A stretch of 34,315 nt of DNA from an uncultured beta proteobacterium (GCA_903938815.1 CAJAES010000094.1:1-34315), one strand, 5' to 3'; positions 7,531-15,125 are shown, numbered from the stretch's first letter. Program-made: numbers and translations. The notes: generated from the letters alone by a model not told the origin.

Positions 7531-8388
7531 ATGGATTGGAAAGTCAAAGTGGCCAAGCAGGCTGTGATCAATCGCCTGCCTTTTGCCGATGCACTGCGTA
7601 CGCTCAAGCGACGTCAGTTTGGATATGAACCAAACCCGTCCAATCTCGAAAGCACGCTGGATTTCTTTGCGGAAATGCAGGGCATATTGAAGGGTTATGG
7701 GCGTTCCTTTGAAGGTGCATCGGTTCTTGAGATTGGATCCGGATGGTTCCCCACCATTCCAATCATGCTTGCAGTGAGTGGCGCAAAGAAAATCTGGATG
7801 ACAGATTTGAATCCACACATGGATTCTGTAACTTTCGCCTCAACTTTGGGGTTTCTGAGAAATAAGTTCCCGACGAATGAACGCCTTCGGGCAATCAAGA
7901 GTATTGAAGATCTTCCGATCCAGTACTTGGCGCCATTTTCAGCAAGTGATGTTCCTGCGCGCGAAGTTGACTTTGTCATATCCAGAACCGTCTTGGAGCA
8001 TATACCTCCGCCGGTCATTGTGGATCGGCTGCGTTCGCTCAAACCAGCGCTGTCCGAAAATGCCCTGATGCTGCATCTGGTCGATCACTCCGACCACCTC
8101 GAGCATACTGACAAGAATTTGTCAAAGATCAACTTTCTGTGTTGGTCGGAGCGCAAGCACTCATTTGTCAATCGTCTGATCGGTGACGGTGAGAATCGCT
8201 TGCGTGATCACGAGTATCCGCCGTTGTTCCAGTCGGCAGGTTATCGGGTGGTTTTTTCGACGTCTCAAGTGCATCAGGCAACCCGTGACAGGGTGACGAC
8301 ATTACCCTTGGTCGAGCCTTATACTCACATGACGCCGGACCAACTCGCCACCCTGAGTTCAACCTACGTGCTGGCATCTGCCGATTGA
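7531..8388 (+). CDS. SAM-dependent methyltransferase (class I)
   Basis: Product of 285 residues. Motif I of class I methyltransferases is clear (SVLEIGSGWFPTIP, residues about 65-78), followed by IWMTDLNPHMD (motif II-like, acidic residue for the SAM ribose) and VDFVISRTVLEHIPPPVIVD (motif IV/V region). The fold moves a methyl group from S-adenosylmethionine; the acceptor is unknown, a sugar or lipid by analogy with glycan clusters. Base composition is close to half GC and codon use includes many A/T-ending codons, clearly unlike the adjacent decarboxylase, so it was probably acquired separately. The ATG follows an AGGTGTCTTGA segment. It lies 86 bp after the decarboxylase. Confidence 0.8.
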   Translation: MDWKVKVAKQAVINRLPFADALRTLKRRQFGYEPNPSNLESTLDFFAEMQGILKGYGRSFEGASVLEIGSGWFPTIPIMLAVSGAKKIWMTDLNPHMDSVTFASTLGFLRNKFPTNERLRAIKSIEDLPIQYLAPFSASDVPAREVDFVISRTVLEHIPPPVIVDRLRSLKPALSENALMLHLVDHSDHLEHTDKNLSKINFLCWSERKHSFVNRLIGDGENRLRDHEYPPLFQSAGYRVVFSTSQVHQATRDRVTTLPLVEPYTHMTPDQLATLSSTYVLASAD

Positions 8389-8930
8389 GCAATTTCATTG
8401 ACATCAGCAAGATTTTTGGCGTGGGCTGCAGAACTTGACCTTTTTCGAGCATCTCGGTGAAAGACACATCCCTTGATCATTCAGAAGCTGAGCGTGGTGA
8501 CGGATCTTGCGACTGTCGGCCAGTGGACGGTATGGCTCCCATCGCAGCGGAGGTGTCGCTTTATGGCGCTTTGCGAGGCACCATGCTGATGCAGCATGAT
8601 CTGATTGCACCGCTTGCCGAAACTTGGGACGCCTGCAAGTGACTGCAGCGGGGTGTCGTCAGGCATCTACCGCGCTTGCGCCACCCCGCAGCGTTTCTGG
8701 TGCCCAGGCGGTGCCGGAAGTGCCGGTCTGATGGTGCGGCGCCCAATGAGCGGTGCCGTAGCGTGAGAGTTACGTGCAGGGTGCCGAATTGATTGCTCTG
8801 GCGCCCAAGGGCACCCAGCCATCCGCGCTACAGGAATGCCTTGCGTCGGGCGCTACCAAGTGTGGCTTGCCGCCGACCGTGCCAAAGTTCTTGCACGTGC
8901 GCCATCCATTCACATTGGGCTCTCGGTTCG
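8389..8930. other. Gene-poor stretch between methyltransferase and nucleotidyltransferase
   Basis: About 540 bp without a supported gene. A 61-codon open frame at 8457-8642 has no recognised domain and no good ribosome site. A small perfect inverted repeat (ATGCTG-ATG-CAGCAT) lies at 8583-8597. A decarboxylase-like relic at 8658-8731 is listed separately. The rest looks like decayed sequence. Confidence 0.5.
8658..8731 (+). pseudogene. Relic of the 3' end of a decarboxylase gene
   Basis: By hand alignment this segment matches the last 76 bp of the intact decarboxylase gene (7369-7444) at about 63 of 76 positions, with two single-base gaps, and homology stops at the TGA. Before the first gap the frame reads SGIYRACATPQ against SGAYGASASPQ in the intact protein; it is then frameshifted. 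It is too short and broken to be functional. It could be a remnant of a second decarboxylase gene or of a duplication that flanked the methyltransferase insertion. Confidence 0.7.
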
Positions 8931-9881
8931 TCAACGGCCCACCACGAGTTCGTCTAGGCGCTCGAGCAGTTCGGCCTGGAAGCGGCGCCCGGTAGCCTCG
9001 AAAGCCGCCATGCTGACGTCGAGGGACGCCAGCAGCCCAAGGTTGGCGATCGTCAACGCTTGAGCCAGGTCGTCGCGGCTGGCCAGCAAGGCATTGATGC
9101 CCGAGCCGGCGCCTATGGCCAGCCTGCCCGCGTCATCGCCGAACTTCTCGCGCAGTGCTTCCCACATGCGGTCGGCCCAATCGCCGAATTCGTCCGTTTC
9201 CTCCCGACGATCACGCTCGATCGTGAGATAGGCCATCGCAAGCACGCGGCCCAGGTCCTTGTTCGACCGCTTCCAGCCCGGCGTGTCCCGCATCACGTCG
9301 GTGCGGATCACCGGATGGTGAAGCATGTTGGCCAGCGCCATCATCTCAGGCCGCGCGATGAGCACGCCCTGCTGGGTCATGATCGGTTTGCACTCGGCCA
9401 GCGCGAGGTAGGCGAAGCTGGGAATCATGAAGTCGCCTGCGCTGGTGTGTACCCGCTGGTTGGTCTTTTCGTTGCCGCCTGCCGCGTACTGAGGCGGTGC
9501 CGCGAGCAGTTCCAGGAACCACGGTGCCGGCGCGCCTTCACCTGCCGGCGGTCGCAGGCGCACGACCGGCAGGTCGTCCAGGTTGTCCTCCGGTCGGCCA
9601 CCTGTGCCGAACGTCCCGTCTTCCCGCTGCGTCCAGTTGGCGGCCATCAACTGCTCTGTCACCTCGACCGCGGCATCGACTGCCACCGCGTGGGGCGAGA
9701 ACAGGATGTCGACGTCCTTCGTGCGCAACGACGCGGCGCCATCGCCCGAGAAAAAGTTGTACGCGGCAGCGAGGCTGCCGCAGATGATCACGTGGCTGCG
9801 CGCCTGTTCCGGCAGCGCCCAGGCCACCTGCGCAATGACTTCGCTGGGGTTCAGCGGCGGGACCAGTGGTTCGTTGGTCAT
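8931..9881 (-). CDS. Nucleotidyltransferase-fold protein, probable toxin of a type IV-like (AbiE-type) pair
   Basis: Product of 316 residues. The N-terminal domain has the polymerase-beta-type nucleotidyltransferase signature: HVIICGSLAAAYNFF (G35-S36), then RTKDVDILFSP with D56 and D58 as the metal-binding pair. This is the arrangement of AbiEii/DUF1814-like and related enzymes, which in toxin-antitoxin pairs modify tRNA or other targets with nucleotides. The C-terminal half is helical and unrecognised. The start overlaps the stop of the upstream winged-helix gene (ATGA), so the two are co-translated. The toxin role is inferred from gene order and motif. A housekeeping or DNA-repair nucleotidyltransferase is a weaker alternative. 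Confidence 0.7.
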   Translation of the reverse strand: MTNEPLVPPLNPSEVIAQVAWALPEQARSHVIICGSLAAAYNFFSGDGAASLRTKDVDILFSPHAVAVDAAVEVTEQLMAANWTQREDGTFGTGGRPEDNLDDLPVVRLRPPAGEGAPAPWFLELLAAPPQYAAGGNEKTNQRVHTSAGDFMIPSFAYLALAECKPIMTQQGVLIARPEMMALANMLHHPVIRTDVMRDTPGWKRSNKDLGRVLAMAYLTIERDRREETDEFGDWADRMWEALREKFGDDAGRLAIGAGSGINALLASRDDLAQALTIANLGLLASLDVSMAAFEATGRRFQAELLERLDELVVGR

Positions 9882-10963
9882 GCCATGGTCTCCTTCTGGC
9901 CGCTGATCGCCTGCCGGCGGAGATCCATTGCGCGCCAGAAATCGCGCGCCTCGGCATGCAGCCCGATTTCGAGGAGGTCGGCGAGGCAGTCGATCACCGA
10001 TGCCGGACGCAGTTCGCCGGGTTGCCGCGGGCCGCGCCGTGGATCCCGGGTCATGTGGATCACGAGCACGGCCTTGTCCGACGGATCGACCGTCTCGACC
10101 AGGCCGGCGTCTATCTTGCGCACGAAGCTTGCGTCGCCTTGGTACGCGCACAGGTCAAGCCGCGGCGCACCGGTGATGTCCAGGTCGGGATAGTGCTGCT
10201 GTGCACCGAGCACGCCGCCGAGGTCGACGTCTATCCTCTCGCCGCCACGCTGGGCCTTCCGAAGCCGCTCGGCCATCGCCACTGGCGGTCTGGCGTGGCC
10301 ACTCGGATCCATGAACCGGATCACCCGCCGCTCTGCCGCATGCGCGTCGACCATGCGCCGGACGTTGTCCCAGGGCAGCTCGTCCGCCAGGCGCCATCCG
10401 GCGCCCTGCGCGTAGACCAATCCGTCATGGCGCATTGCGCGGAAGGCGGCGATCACCGTGGGCATGCTCGCTCCGGTAGCCCGTTGCATGTCGGCCACGC
10501 CGAGCCGCCCCCTTGTTGTGAGCCAGCGCGAAAGCGCCGCTGACTTCACCGCTTGCTGCGTCACGCGGCTGGGTGGGCTGGCGGATTCCTTCTGCGCCGA
10601 CTCGACGATCATCGGGAGCAGCGGCGCATCCATGGGCGGCAGTTCACCCTGCACGGCGCCGCCCCTGATAGCGACCAGGAACACCCGATCGGCCAACGCC
10701 GGGATCACGGCGGCGCGGAACCGGGTGATTTCGTCCTGCACACGCTCCCCCGTGAGCCGGGAGTCCTGCAACACGCAGATTGCGCGTGAGCCCGGTGGTT
10801 CGGATTCCAGCAGGTATGCCAGGGACAGCAACACCCCACGCAATTCGACTGCGCCGCTTGTGCGCTTGATCTTCAGCAGGACGCTGCCGCTCGGGCTCTC
10901 CAGCCGGGAGTCGAAGTGGAAGTCGCTGTCGCGTTGCACTCTGCGTTGTTCGAACGGCGCCAT
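9878..10963 (-). CDS. Winged-helix regulator, probable antitoxin/autorepressor partner of the nucleotidyltransferase
   Basis: Product of 361 residues. The central part (about 140-195) is a winged helix: SAALSRWLTTRGRLGVADMQ, RATGASMPTVIAAFRAMRHD, GLVYAQGAGWRL. The N-terminal ~120 residues look like a restriction-like alpha/beta domain with a KIKRTSGAVELRGVLLSLAY segment. The C-terminal domain contains RIDVDLGGVLGAQQHYPDLD and LDLCAYQGDASFVRKIDAGL. AbiEi antitoxins also combine a winged helix with a larger neutralising domain and repress their own promoter, but here the helix is internal, so this is a variant or a different family. The gene comes first in the pair, as usual for antitoxins. The ATG lies about 8 nt from a candidate -10 box, suggesting a leaderless transcript. 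Confidence 0.65.
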   Translation of the reverse strand: MAPFEQRRVQRDSDFHFDSRLESPSGSVLLKIKRTSGAVELRGVLLSLAYLLESEPPGSRAICVLQDSRLTGERVQDEITRFRAAVIPALADRVFLVAIRGGAVQGELPPMDAPLLPMIVESAQKESASPPSRVTQQAVKSAALSRWLTTRGRLGVADMQRATGASMPTVIAAFRAMRHDGLVYAQGAGWRLADELPWDNVRRMVDAHAAERRVIRFMDPSGHARPPVAMAERLRKAQRGGERIDVDLGGVLGAQQHYPDLDITGAPRLDLCAYQGDASFVRKIDAGLVETVDPSDKAVLVIHMTRDPRRGPRQPGELRPASVIDCLADLLEIGLHAEARDFWRAMDLRRQAISGQKETMA

Positions 10964-11036
10964 AAGTATTGACTTTACCCGTCAAGTCGAAACTTGACAA
11001 TCAGTTCGGACTTTACTCATCAGGTCAAGACTTACC
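10964..11036 (-). promoter_or_regulatory. Promoter with operator-like repeats for the winged-helix/nucleotidyltransferase pair
   Basis: On the minus strand, TTGTCA (11000-10995) and TAAAGT (10977-10972) are separated by 17 bp and would start transcription almost at the ATG. Overlapping this promoter is a perfect inverted repeat, GTCAAGT-CGAA-ACTTGAC (10981-10998). A 28-bp element beginning GACTTTAC at 10971 recurs at 11009 with 21 of 28 positions identical, 38 bp apart. Two copies of an operator overlapping a promoter are what an autoregulated toxin-antitoxin operon would have. Binding by the encoded winged-helix protein is inferred. Confidence 0.6.
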
Positions 11037-11313
11037 CCCTGGGGCAGCTGAGACCATGCGCAGGAGGCTTCCCGCCGAACACGCGCACGCTGCGCGGACC
11101 GGCTGCGTCGCATCTGGCTGCGCAAGACAGATCGCCCACAGGCGTTTCCAGGGCACGCGCCGATAGCCGAAGCGCTTGTCTGATGCACTGACCGGGCGCA
11201 ACACATCTTTACGGCCCCATATCCGGGGAACCCCGGGGGTCGTGGGGTCGCGTGCCACAATCCGGGCCCACAGAACGAGCCTCGCGGAGCCCTTGAGCTT
11301 CGCCCGTTGACGC
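11037..11313. other. Intergenic region upstream of mlaF
   Basis: About 280 bp that should carry the mla promoter. A GC-rich perfect inverted repeat (CCGGGG-AA-CCCCGG, 11223-11236) stands out, but no T-run follows it in either direction. I found no convincing -35/-10 pair and no gene. Confidence 0.4.
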
Positions 11314-12123
11314 TTGAAATCCGACGCCCTGATCGAAATCGACCACGTCTCGTTCGGCTACGACGAGCGCCGCAGCATCCTCAACGATGTCTCGTTGCGC
11401 TTCATGCGCGGCAAGGTCACGGCCATTCTGGGTGGCTCGGGCTGCGGCAAGACCACGCTGATGCGCCTGATCGGCGGCGTGCACGCTGCCACCAAGGGCC
11501 GCGTGGTGTTCGACGGTGAGGTGCTGGACATCCGCAACAAGGCGCAGATGTACGGCCTGCGCCGGCGCCTGGGCATGCTGTTCCAGTTCGGCGCGCTGTT
11601 CACCGACCTCTCGGTGTTCGAGAACGTGGCATTCCCGCTGCGCGAGCACACCGATCTGCCCGAAGCCATGATCCGCGACATCGTGCTGATGAAGCTGAAC
11701 GCGGTGGGCCTGCGCGGCGCGGCTGCGCTGCGCATCTCGGAGGTATCGGGCGGCATGGCGCGGCGCATCGCGCTGGCCCGCGCCATCGCGCTGGACCCGG
11801 AACTGATCATGTACGACGAGCCCTTCGCGGGCCTGGACCTCATCTCGATGGGCGTGGCCGCCAAGCTCATCCGCACGCTGAATGACACCACGGGTGCGAC
11901 GTCCCTGGTGGTCTCGCACGACGTGCCGGAGTGCATGGCCATTTCCGACTGGGTGGTGCTGATGGCCAACGGCGGGCGCATCGTGGCCCAGGGCACGCCA
12001 GCCGAGCTGATGGCGTCGATGGACCCCGAAGTGCGCCAGTTCGTGCGCGGTGAGCCCGACGGGCCGGTTAAGTTCCATTACCCCGCACCCGAGATCGCGG
12101 TGGATTTCGGGGTGGCGAAATGA
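11314..12123 (+). CDS. mlaF: MlaF, ATPase of the phospholipid ABC transporter
   Basis: Product of 269 residues, the ABC ATPase of the MlaFEDB inner-membrane complex that moves phospholipids between outer and inner membrane to keep outer-membrane asymmetry. It has Walker A GGSGCGKTT (residues 40-48), a Q-loop in FQFGALFTDLSVFENVAFPL, signature VSGGMARRIALARA, Walker B LIMYDEPFAGLD and an H-loop in VVSHDVPE. The SGGMARR form of the signature is typical of MlaF. The start chosen is a TTG (KSDALIEIDHVSFGY follows), because no ATG or GTG fits the family N-terminus; there is no clear ribosome site. It is the first gene of mlaFEDACB, and its stop overlaps the mlaE start (ATGA). Confidence 0.93.
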   Translation: MKSDALIEIDHVSFGYDERRSILNDVSLRFMRGKVTAILGGSGCGKTTLMRLIGGVHAATKGRVVFDGEVLDIRNKAQMYGLRRRLGMLFQFGALFTDLSVFENVAFPLREHTDLPEAMIRDIVLMKLNAVGLRGAAALRISEVSGGMARRIALARAIALDPELIMYDEPFAGLDLISMGVAAKLIRTLNDTTGATSLVVSHDVPECMAISDWVVLMANGGRIVAQGTPAELMASMDPEVRQFVRGEPDGPVKFHYPAPEIAVDFGVAK

Positions 12124-12899
12124 GTTTCCTGCAGCGCATCGGGGCCTGGACGCTGGAGCGCCTGGCCGGCGTGGGCCACGCGGCTGTGTTCTTCACCGAA
12201 CTGCTGCGCGCGCTGCCCGCCTCGCTGCGCCGCTTCTACCTGGTGGTGCACCAGATCCACGCCATCGGCAACCGCTCGATGCTGATCATCGTGGCCTCGG
12301 GCGTGGCGGTGGGCTTCGTGCTGGCGCTGCAGATGTACTACGCGCTGGTCACCTACGGCGCGGCCGAGAGCCTGGGCCTGATCGTGAACCTGTCGCTGGT
12401 GCGAGAGCTGGGCCCGGTGGTCACGGGCCTGCTGTTCGCGGGCCGGGCGGGCACCTCGCTCACGGCCGAGATCGGCCTGATGAAGGCCGGCGAGCAGCTG
12501 GCCGCGATGGAGCTGATGGCGGTGGACCCGCGCCAACGCGTGCTGGCGCCGCGCTTCATTGGCGGCATCGTCTCCATGCCCCTGCTGGCGGCCATGTTCT
12601 CGGCGGTAGGCATCCTCGGGGCCTGGGTGGTGGCCGTGATGCTGATCGGTGTGGACGCCGGCAATTTCTGGTCGATCATGCAGAGCGGCGTGGATGTGTG
12701 GCGCGACATCGGCAACGGCATCGTCAAGAGTGCGGTGTTCGGCGTCATCTGCACCGCCGTGGCGCTGTACCAGGGCTATGAAACAGAAGCCACGCCCGAA
12801 GGCGTGGCCTACGCAACCACGCGCACCGTGGTGATTTCCTCGCTCGGCGTGCTGGGCATGGACTTCATCCTCACCGCGTGGATGTTCTCCACCCCTTAA
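12120..12899 (+). CDS. mlaE: MlaE, permease of the phospholipid ABC transporter
   Basis: Product of 259 residues, an integral inner-membrane protein of the MlaE/YrbE permease family. It has an N-terminal amphipathic segment, then several hydrophobic helices including NRSMLIIVASGVAVGFVLAL and the conserved LVRELGPVVTGLLFAGRAGT and EIGLMKAGEQLAAMELMAVD stretches, diagnostic for the family. It forms the membrane core that pairs with MlaF below and MlaD above. The ATG overlaps the mlaF stop. mlaD follows after 12 nt with a strong ribosome site (AAGGAG, 12898-12903). Confidence 0.95.
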   Translation: MSFLQRIGAWTLERLAGVGHAAVFFTELLRALPASLRRFYLVVHQIHAIGNRSMLIIVASGVAVGFVLALQMYYALVTYGAAESLGLIVNLSLVRELGPVVTGLLFAGRAGTSLTAEIGLMKAGEQLAAMELMAVDPRQRVLAPRFIGGIVSMPLLAAMFSAVGILGAWVVAVMLIGVDAGNFWSIMQSGVDVWRDIGNGIVKSAVFGVICTAVALYQGYETEATPEGVAYATTRTVVISSLGVLGMDFILTAWMFSTP

Positions 12900-12911
12900 G
12901 GAGCCCCAGTC

Positions 12912-13385
12912 ATGGGAAGAAAGAGCATCGAGACACTGGTGGGCCTGTTCGTGGTCCTGGGTTTGCTCGCGATGGTGTTCCTGGCGCTGAAGGCGGCCAA
13001 CCTTGGTTCCTTCCGCGGCGGCGACACCTACGTCGTCAAGGCGCGGTTCGACAACATCGGCGGCCTGAAGCCGCGCGCCCCGGTGCGCAGCGCCGGCGTG
13101 AAGGTGGGCACGGTCACGAAGATCGGCCTTGACCCGCAGACCTACCAGGGCGTGGTCACGCTCGAGCTGCAGTCGAAGTTCCAGTTTCCGAAGGACAGCT
13201 CGGCCAAGATCCTGACGGCCGGCCTGCTGGGCGACCAGTACATCGGCCTGGAAGCCGGGCCCTCGGAAGAGAACCTGGTGGCGGGACAGATGATCTCGCA
13301 GACACAGTCTGCGGTGGTGCTGGAAAACCTGATCGGCCAGTTCCTGGCCAACACGGCCGATCGGGCCGGCGAGGCCAAGAATTGA
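12912..13385 (+). CDS. mlaD: MlaD, MCE-domain periplasmic lipid-binding subunit
   Basis: Product of 157 residues. One N-terminal membrane anchor (IETLVGLFVVLGLLAMVFLA) is followed by a single MCE domain (about 38-115: TYVVKARFDNIGGLKPRAPV, RSAGVKVGTVTKI, SAKILTAGLLGDQYIGLEAG), ending in a helix that would contribute to the hexameric pore. It binds and channels phospholipids in the periplasm above MlaE. The ATG is preceded by AAGGAG at an 8-nt spacing. The stop overlaps the TTG start of mlaA. Confidence 0.95.
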   Translation: MGRKSIETLVGLFVVLGLLAMVFLALKAANLGSFRGGDTYVVKARFDNIGGLKPRAPVRSAGVKVGTVTKIGLDPQTYQGVVTLELQSKFQFPKDSSAKILTAGLLGDQYIGLEAGPSEENLVAGQMISQTQSAVVLENLIGQFLANTADRAGEAKN

Positions 13386-14182
13386 AGCCCGCACTCGCCT
13401 GTGCCAGCCTGCTGGCCACCTGGATGCTCACCCTGCCGGGCGCAGGGCTGGCGGGCGCGCAGCCTGTCGGCGCAACCGGTGCGACCGGTGCAACAGCCGC
13501 TACGGCGACTGCTGGCGCCCCTGAAAAGCGGGCCCGCCTGGCCAACCCGGCTGACCCGCTGGAAGGCTTCAACCGCGGCGTGCAGAGCTTCAACGACGGC
13601 ATCGACAACGCCGTGCTCAAGCCCACCGCCGAGACGTACCGCAAGATCGTGCCCGACTTCGTGCAGACGGGTGTCGGCAACTTCTTCGGCAACCTGCGCG
13701 ACGGCTGGTCGGCCGTCAACCACCTGATGCAGGGCAAGCTGGAGCCGGCGCTGAACATGACGCTGCGGATGGCCGTGAACAGCACCTTCGGCCTGGCCGG
13801 CGTGCTGGACATCGCCACCGAGGCCGGCATCGAGCGGCAATCCGAGGATTTCGGGCAGACGCTGGGTGTCTGGGGCCTGCCCGCGGGCCCGTACCTGGTG
13901 CTGCCGCTGATGGGGCCATCTTCGCTGCGCGACCTGACCGGCACGGTGGTCGACCTGCAGCCGGTCACGAGTGTGGATTACACCGACAGCACGCTCGCAG
14001 CCGCCTCAGCGCTGACGCTGAGCGTGGTGCACACCCGTGCCGGCCTGCTGGGCGCCAGCCGCATGCTCGACGACATCGCGCTCGACCGTTACAGCTTCCT
14101 GCGCGATGCCTACCTGGCACGGCGCAAGAACCTGGTCTACGACGGCAACCCCCCCGAAGAGGGAAAGGACGAGTCCAAGTGA
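13382..14182 (+). CDS. mlaA: MlaA/VacJ, outer-membrane component of the Mla system
   Basis: Product of 266 residues of the VacJ family. Recognisable segments are ANPADPLEGFNRGVQSFND, VPDFVQTGVGNFFGNLRDGW, LNMTLRMAVNSTFGLAGVLD and SEDFGQTLGVWGLPAGPYLV followed by LPLMGPSSLRD. In the outer membrane MlaA removes misplaced phospholipids and passes them to MlaC. The start is a TTG overlapping the mlaD stop (TTGA). The N-terminus looks like a signal peptide (MKPALACASLLATWMLTLPG, then AGLAGAQPV), but I see no lipobox cysteine at the expected place, whereas most MlaA proteins are lipoproteins. A low-complexity Gly-Ala-Thr stretch follows. In E. coli mlaA is unlinked from mlaFEDCB; here it sits inside the operon. 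Confidence 0.93.
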   Translation: MKPALACASLLATWMLTLPGAGLAGAQPVGATGATGATAATATAGAPEKRARLANPADPLEGFNRGVQSFNDGIDNAVLKPTAETYRKIVPDFVQTGVGNFFGNLRDGWSAVNHLMQGKLEPALNMTLRMAVNSTFGLAGVLDIATEAGIERQSEDFGQTLGVWGLPAGPYLVLPLMGPSSLRDLTGTVVDLQPVTSVDYTDSTLAAASALTLSVVHTRAGLLGASRMLDDIALDRYSFLRDAYLARRKNLVYDGNPPEEGKDESK

Positions 14183-14247
14183 ACGCCCAGCGCGCTGGCG
14201 CGTTATAGGCTGAGCGAGCTCCGCTCGTGCTGTGTCAAAGGATGAAG
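14183..14247. repeat. Hairpin-forming repeats between mlaA and mlaC
   Basis: Two inverted repeats lie in this 65-bp gap: an imperfect one around CCAGCGCGCTGG just after the mlaA stop, and GAGCG-AGCTC-CGCTC around 14213-14227. No T-run follows, so they are more likely RNA-stability or attenuation elements than a full terminator. The ribosome site AAAGGA of mlaC comes immediately after. Confidence 0.4.
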
Positions 14248-14859
14248 ATGTTCAAGAAACTGCTTGCCGCCGCCGCTGCCCTGGGCCTTGCCCTGGGTCT
14301 CGCCGGCTCTGCCTTGGCCAATGTGGCCCCGGATGCGCTGATCAAACAGCTTTCCACCGAAATCATCGATGCCGTGAAGGCCGACCCCGCCATCCAGGCC
14401 GGTGACGTGAGCAAGGTCATCACGCTGGTCGACAGCAAGGTGCTGCCGTACCTGAACTTCCAGCGCATGACGGCATCGGCCGTCGGCCGCTTCTGGCGCC
14501 AGGCCACGCCTGAACAGCAGGCCAAGCTGCAGGCCGAGTTCAAGCTGCTGCTGGTGCGCACCTATGCCGGCGCGCTGGCCCAGGTGAAGGACCAGACCGT
14601 TCAGCTGCGCCCCTTCCGCGCCAATGCCGCCGACACCGAGGTGGTGGTGCGCACCGAGGTCAAGGGCAAGGGCGAGCCGATCCAGCTGGACTACCGCATG
14701 GAAAAGGCCGGCGACAGCTGGAAGATCTACGACGTGAACGTGCTCGGCATCTGGCTGGTCGACCAGTACCGCAGCAGCTTCGCCCAGGAAATCAACGCCG
14801 GCGGCATCGACGCGCTCATCGTCAAGCTGGCCGAGCGCAACAAGGCCGCCGCGAAGTGA
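14248..14859 (+). CDS. mlaC: MlaC, periplasmic phospholipid shuttle
   Basis: Product of 203 residues with a classic signal peptide (MFKKLLAAAAALGLALGLAG, cleavage after SALA). It belongs to the MlaC/Ttg2D family: VLPYLNFQRMTASAVGRFWR, TPEQQAKLQAEFKLLLVRTY, a beta-rich core with VVVRTEVKGKGEPIQLDYRM, and WKIYDVNVLGIWLVDQYRSS. It ferries phospholipid between MlaA and MlaD. The ATG at 14248 is chosen because AAAGGA lies 5-6 nt upstream and the signal peptide then has normal length; an in-frame ATG at 14242 is possible. The stop overlaps the GTG start of mlaB (GTGA). Confidence 0.94.
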   Translation: MFKKLLAAAAALGLALGLAGSALANVAPDALIKQLSTEIIDAVKADPAIQAGDVSKVITLVDSKVLPYLNFQRMTASAVGRFWRQATPEQQAKLQAEFKLLLVRTYAGALAQVKDQTVQLRPFRANAADTEVVVRTEVKGKGEPIQLDYRMEKAGDSWKIYDVNVLGIWLVDQYRSSFAQEINAGGIDALIVKLAERNKAAAK

Positions 14860-15125
14860 GCTCCTACGCCCTGCCGGCCACCGTGACGATGCAGCAGGCA
14901 TCGGCGGCCCTGCGCGGCGTGGAGGCCGCTCTGGCGGCCGGCGGTGACCTTCAGCTCGATGCCTCGGGCGTGGTCGACCTCGACACCTCGGCGGTGGCGC
15001 TGCTTTTGCAGGCGCGCCGCCTGGCCAACAAGCGCGGCGTGGGTTTCACGCTCACGGGCGCGCCGCCCAAGCTGCAGGCGCTGGCCGCGCTCTACGGCGT
15101 GGAGTCGCTGCTCGGCTCGATGTAA
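14856..15125 (+). CDS. mlaB: MlaB, STAS-domain subunit of the Mla transporter
   Basis: Product of 89 residues, a single STAS domain: LQLDASGVVDLDTSAVALLL, ARRLANKRGVGFTLTGAP, KLQALAALYGVESLL. It binds MlaF in the cytoplasm and stabilises the ATPase. The conserved segment is DTSAVALLL, with Thr where the common form has Ser (DSSAL). It starts with GTG overlapping the mlaC stop and ends inside the 3' end of hexR on the other strand (34-bp convergent overlap). Confidence 0.9.
   Translation: MSSYALPATVTMQQASAALRGVEAALAAGGDLQLDASGVVDLDTSAVALLLQARRLANKRGVGFTLTGAPPKLQALAALYGVESLLGSM

Noticed and set aside
8457..8642. 61-codon open frame between methyltransferase and nucleotidyltransferase
   Set aside because: No domain, no convincing ribosome site, and it lies in decayed sequence beside a gene relic.
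11223..11236. Perfect inverted repeat CCGGGG-AA-CCCCGG as a terminator
   Set aside because: No gene ends near it, the loop is very short, and no T-run follows on either strand.
11025..11258. Minus-strand open frame with SDKRFGYRRV, faintly like IS3-type transposase
   Set aside because: The similarity covers only about ten residues and no other transposase motif or inverted repeat is present.
12078..13394. Long minus-strand open frame across the mla genes
   Set aside because: Its His/Arg/Gln-rich translation is the antisense image of mlaE and mlaD, which are clearly real.
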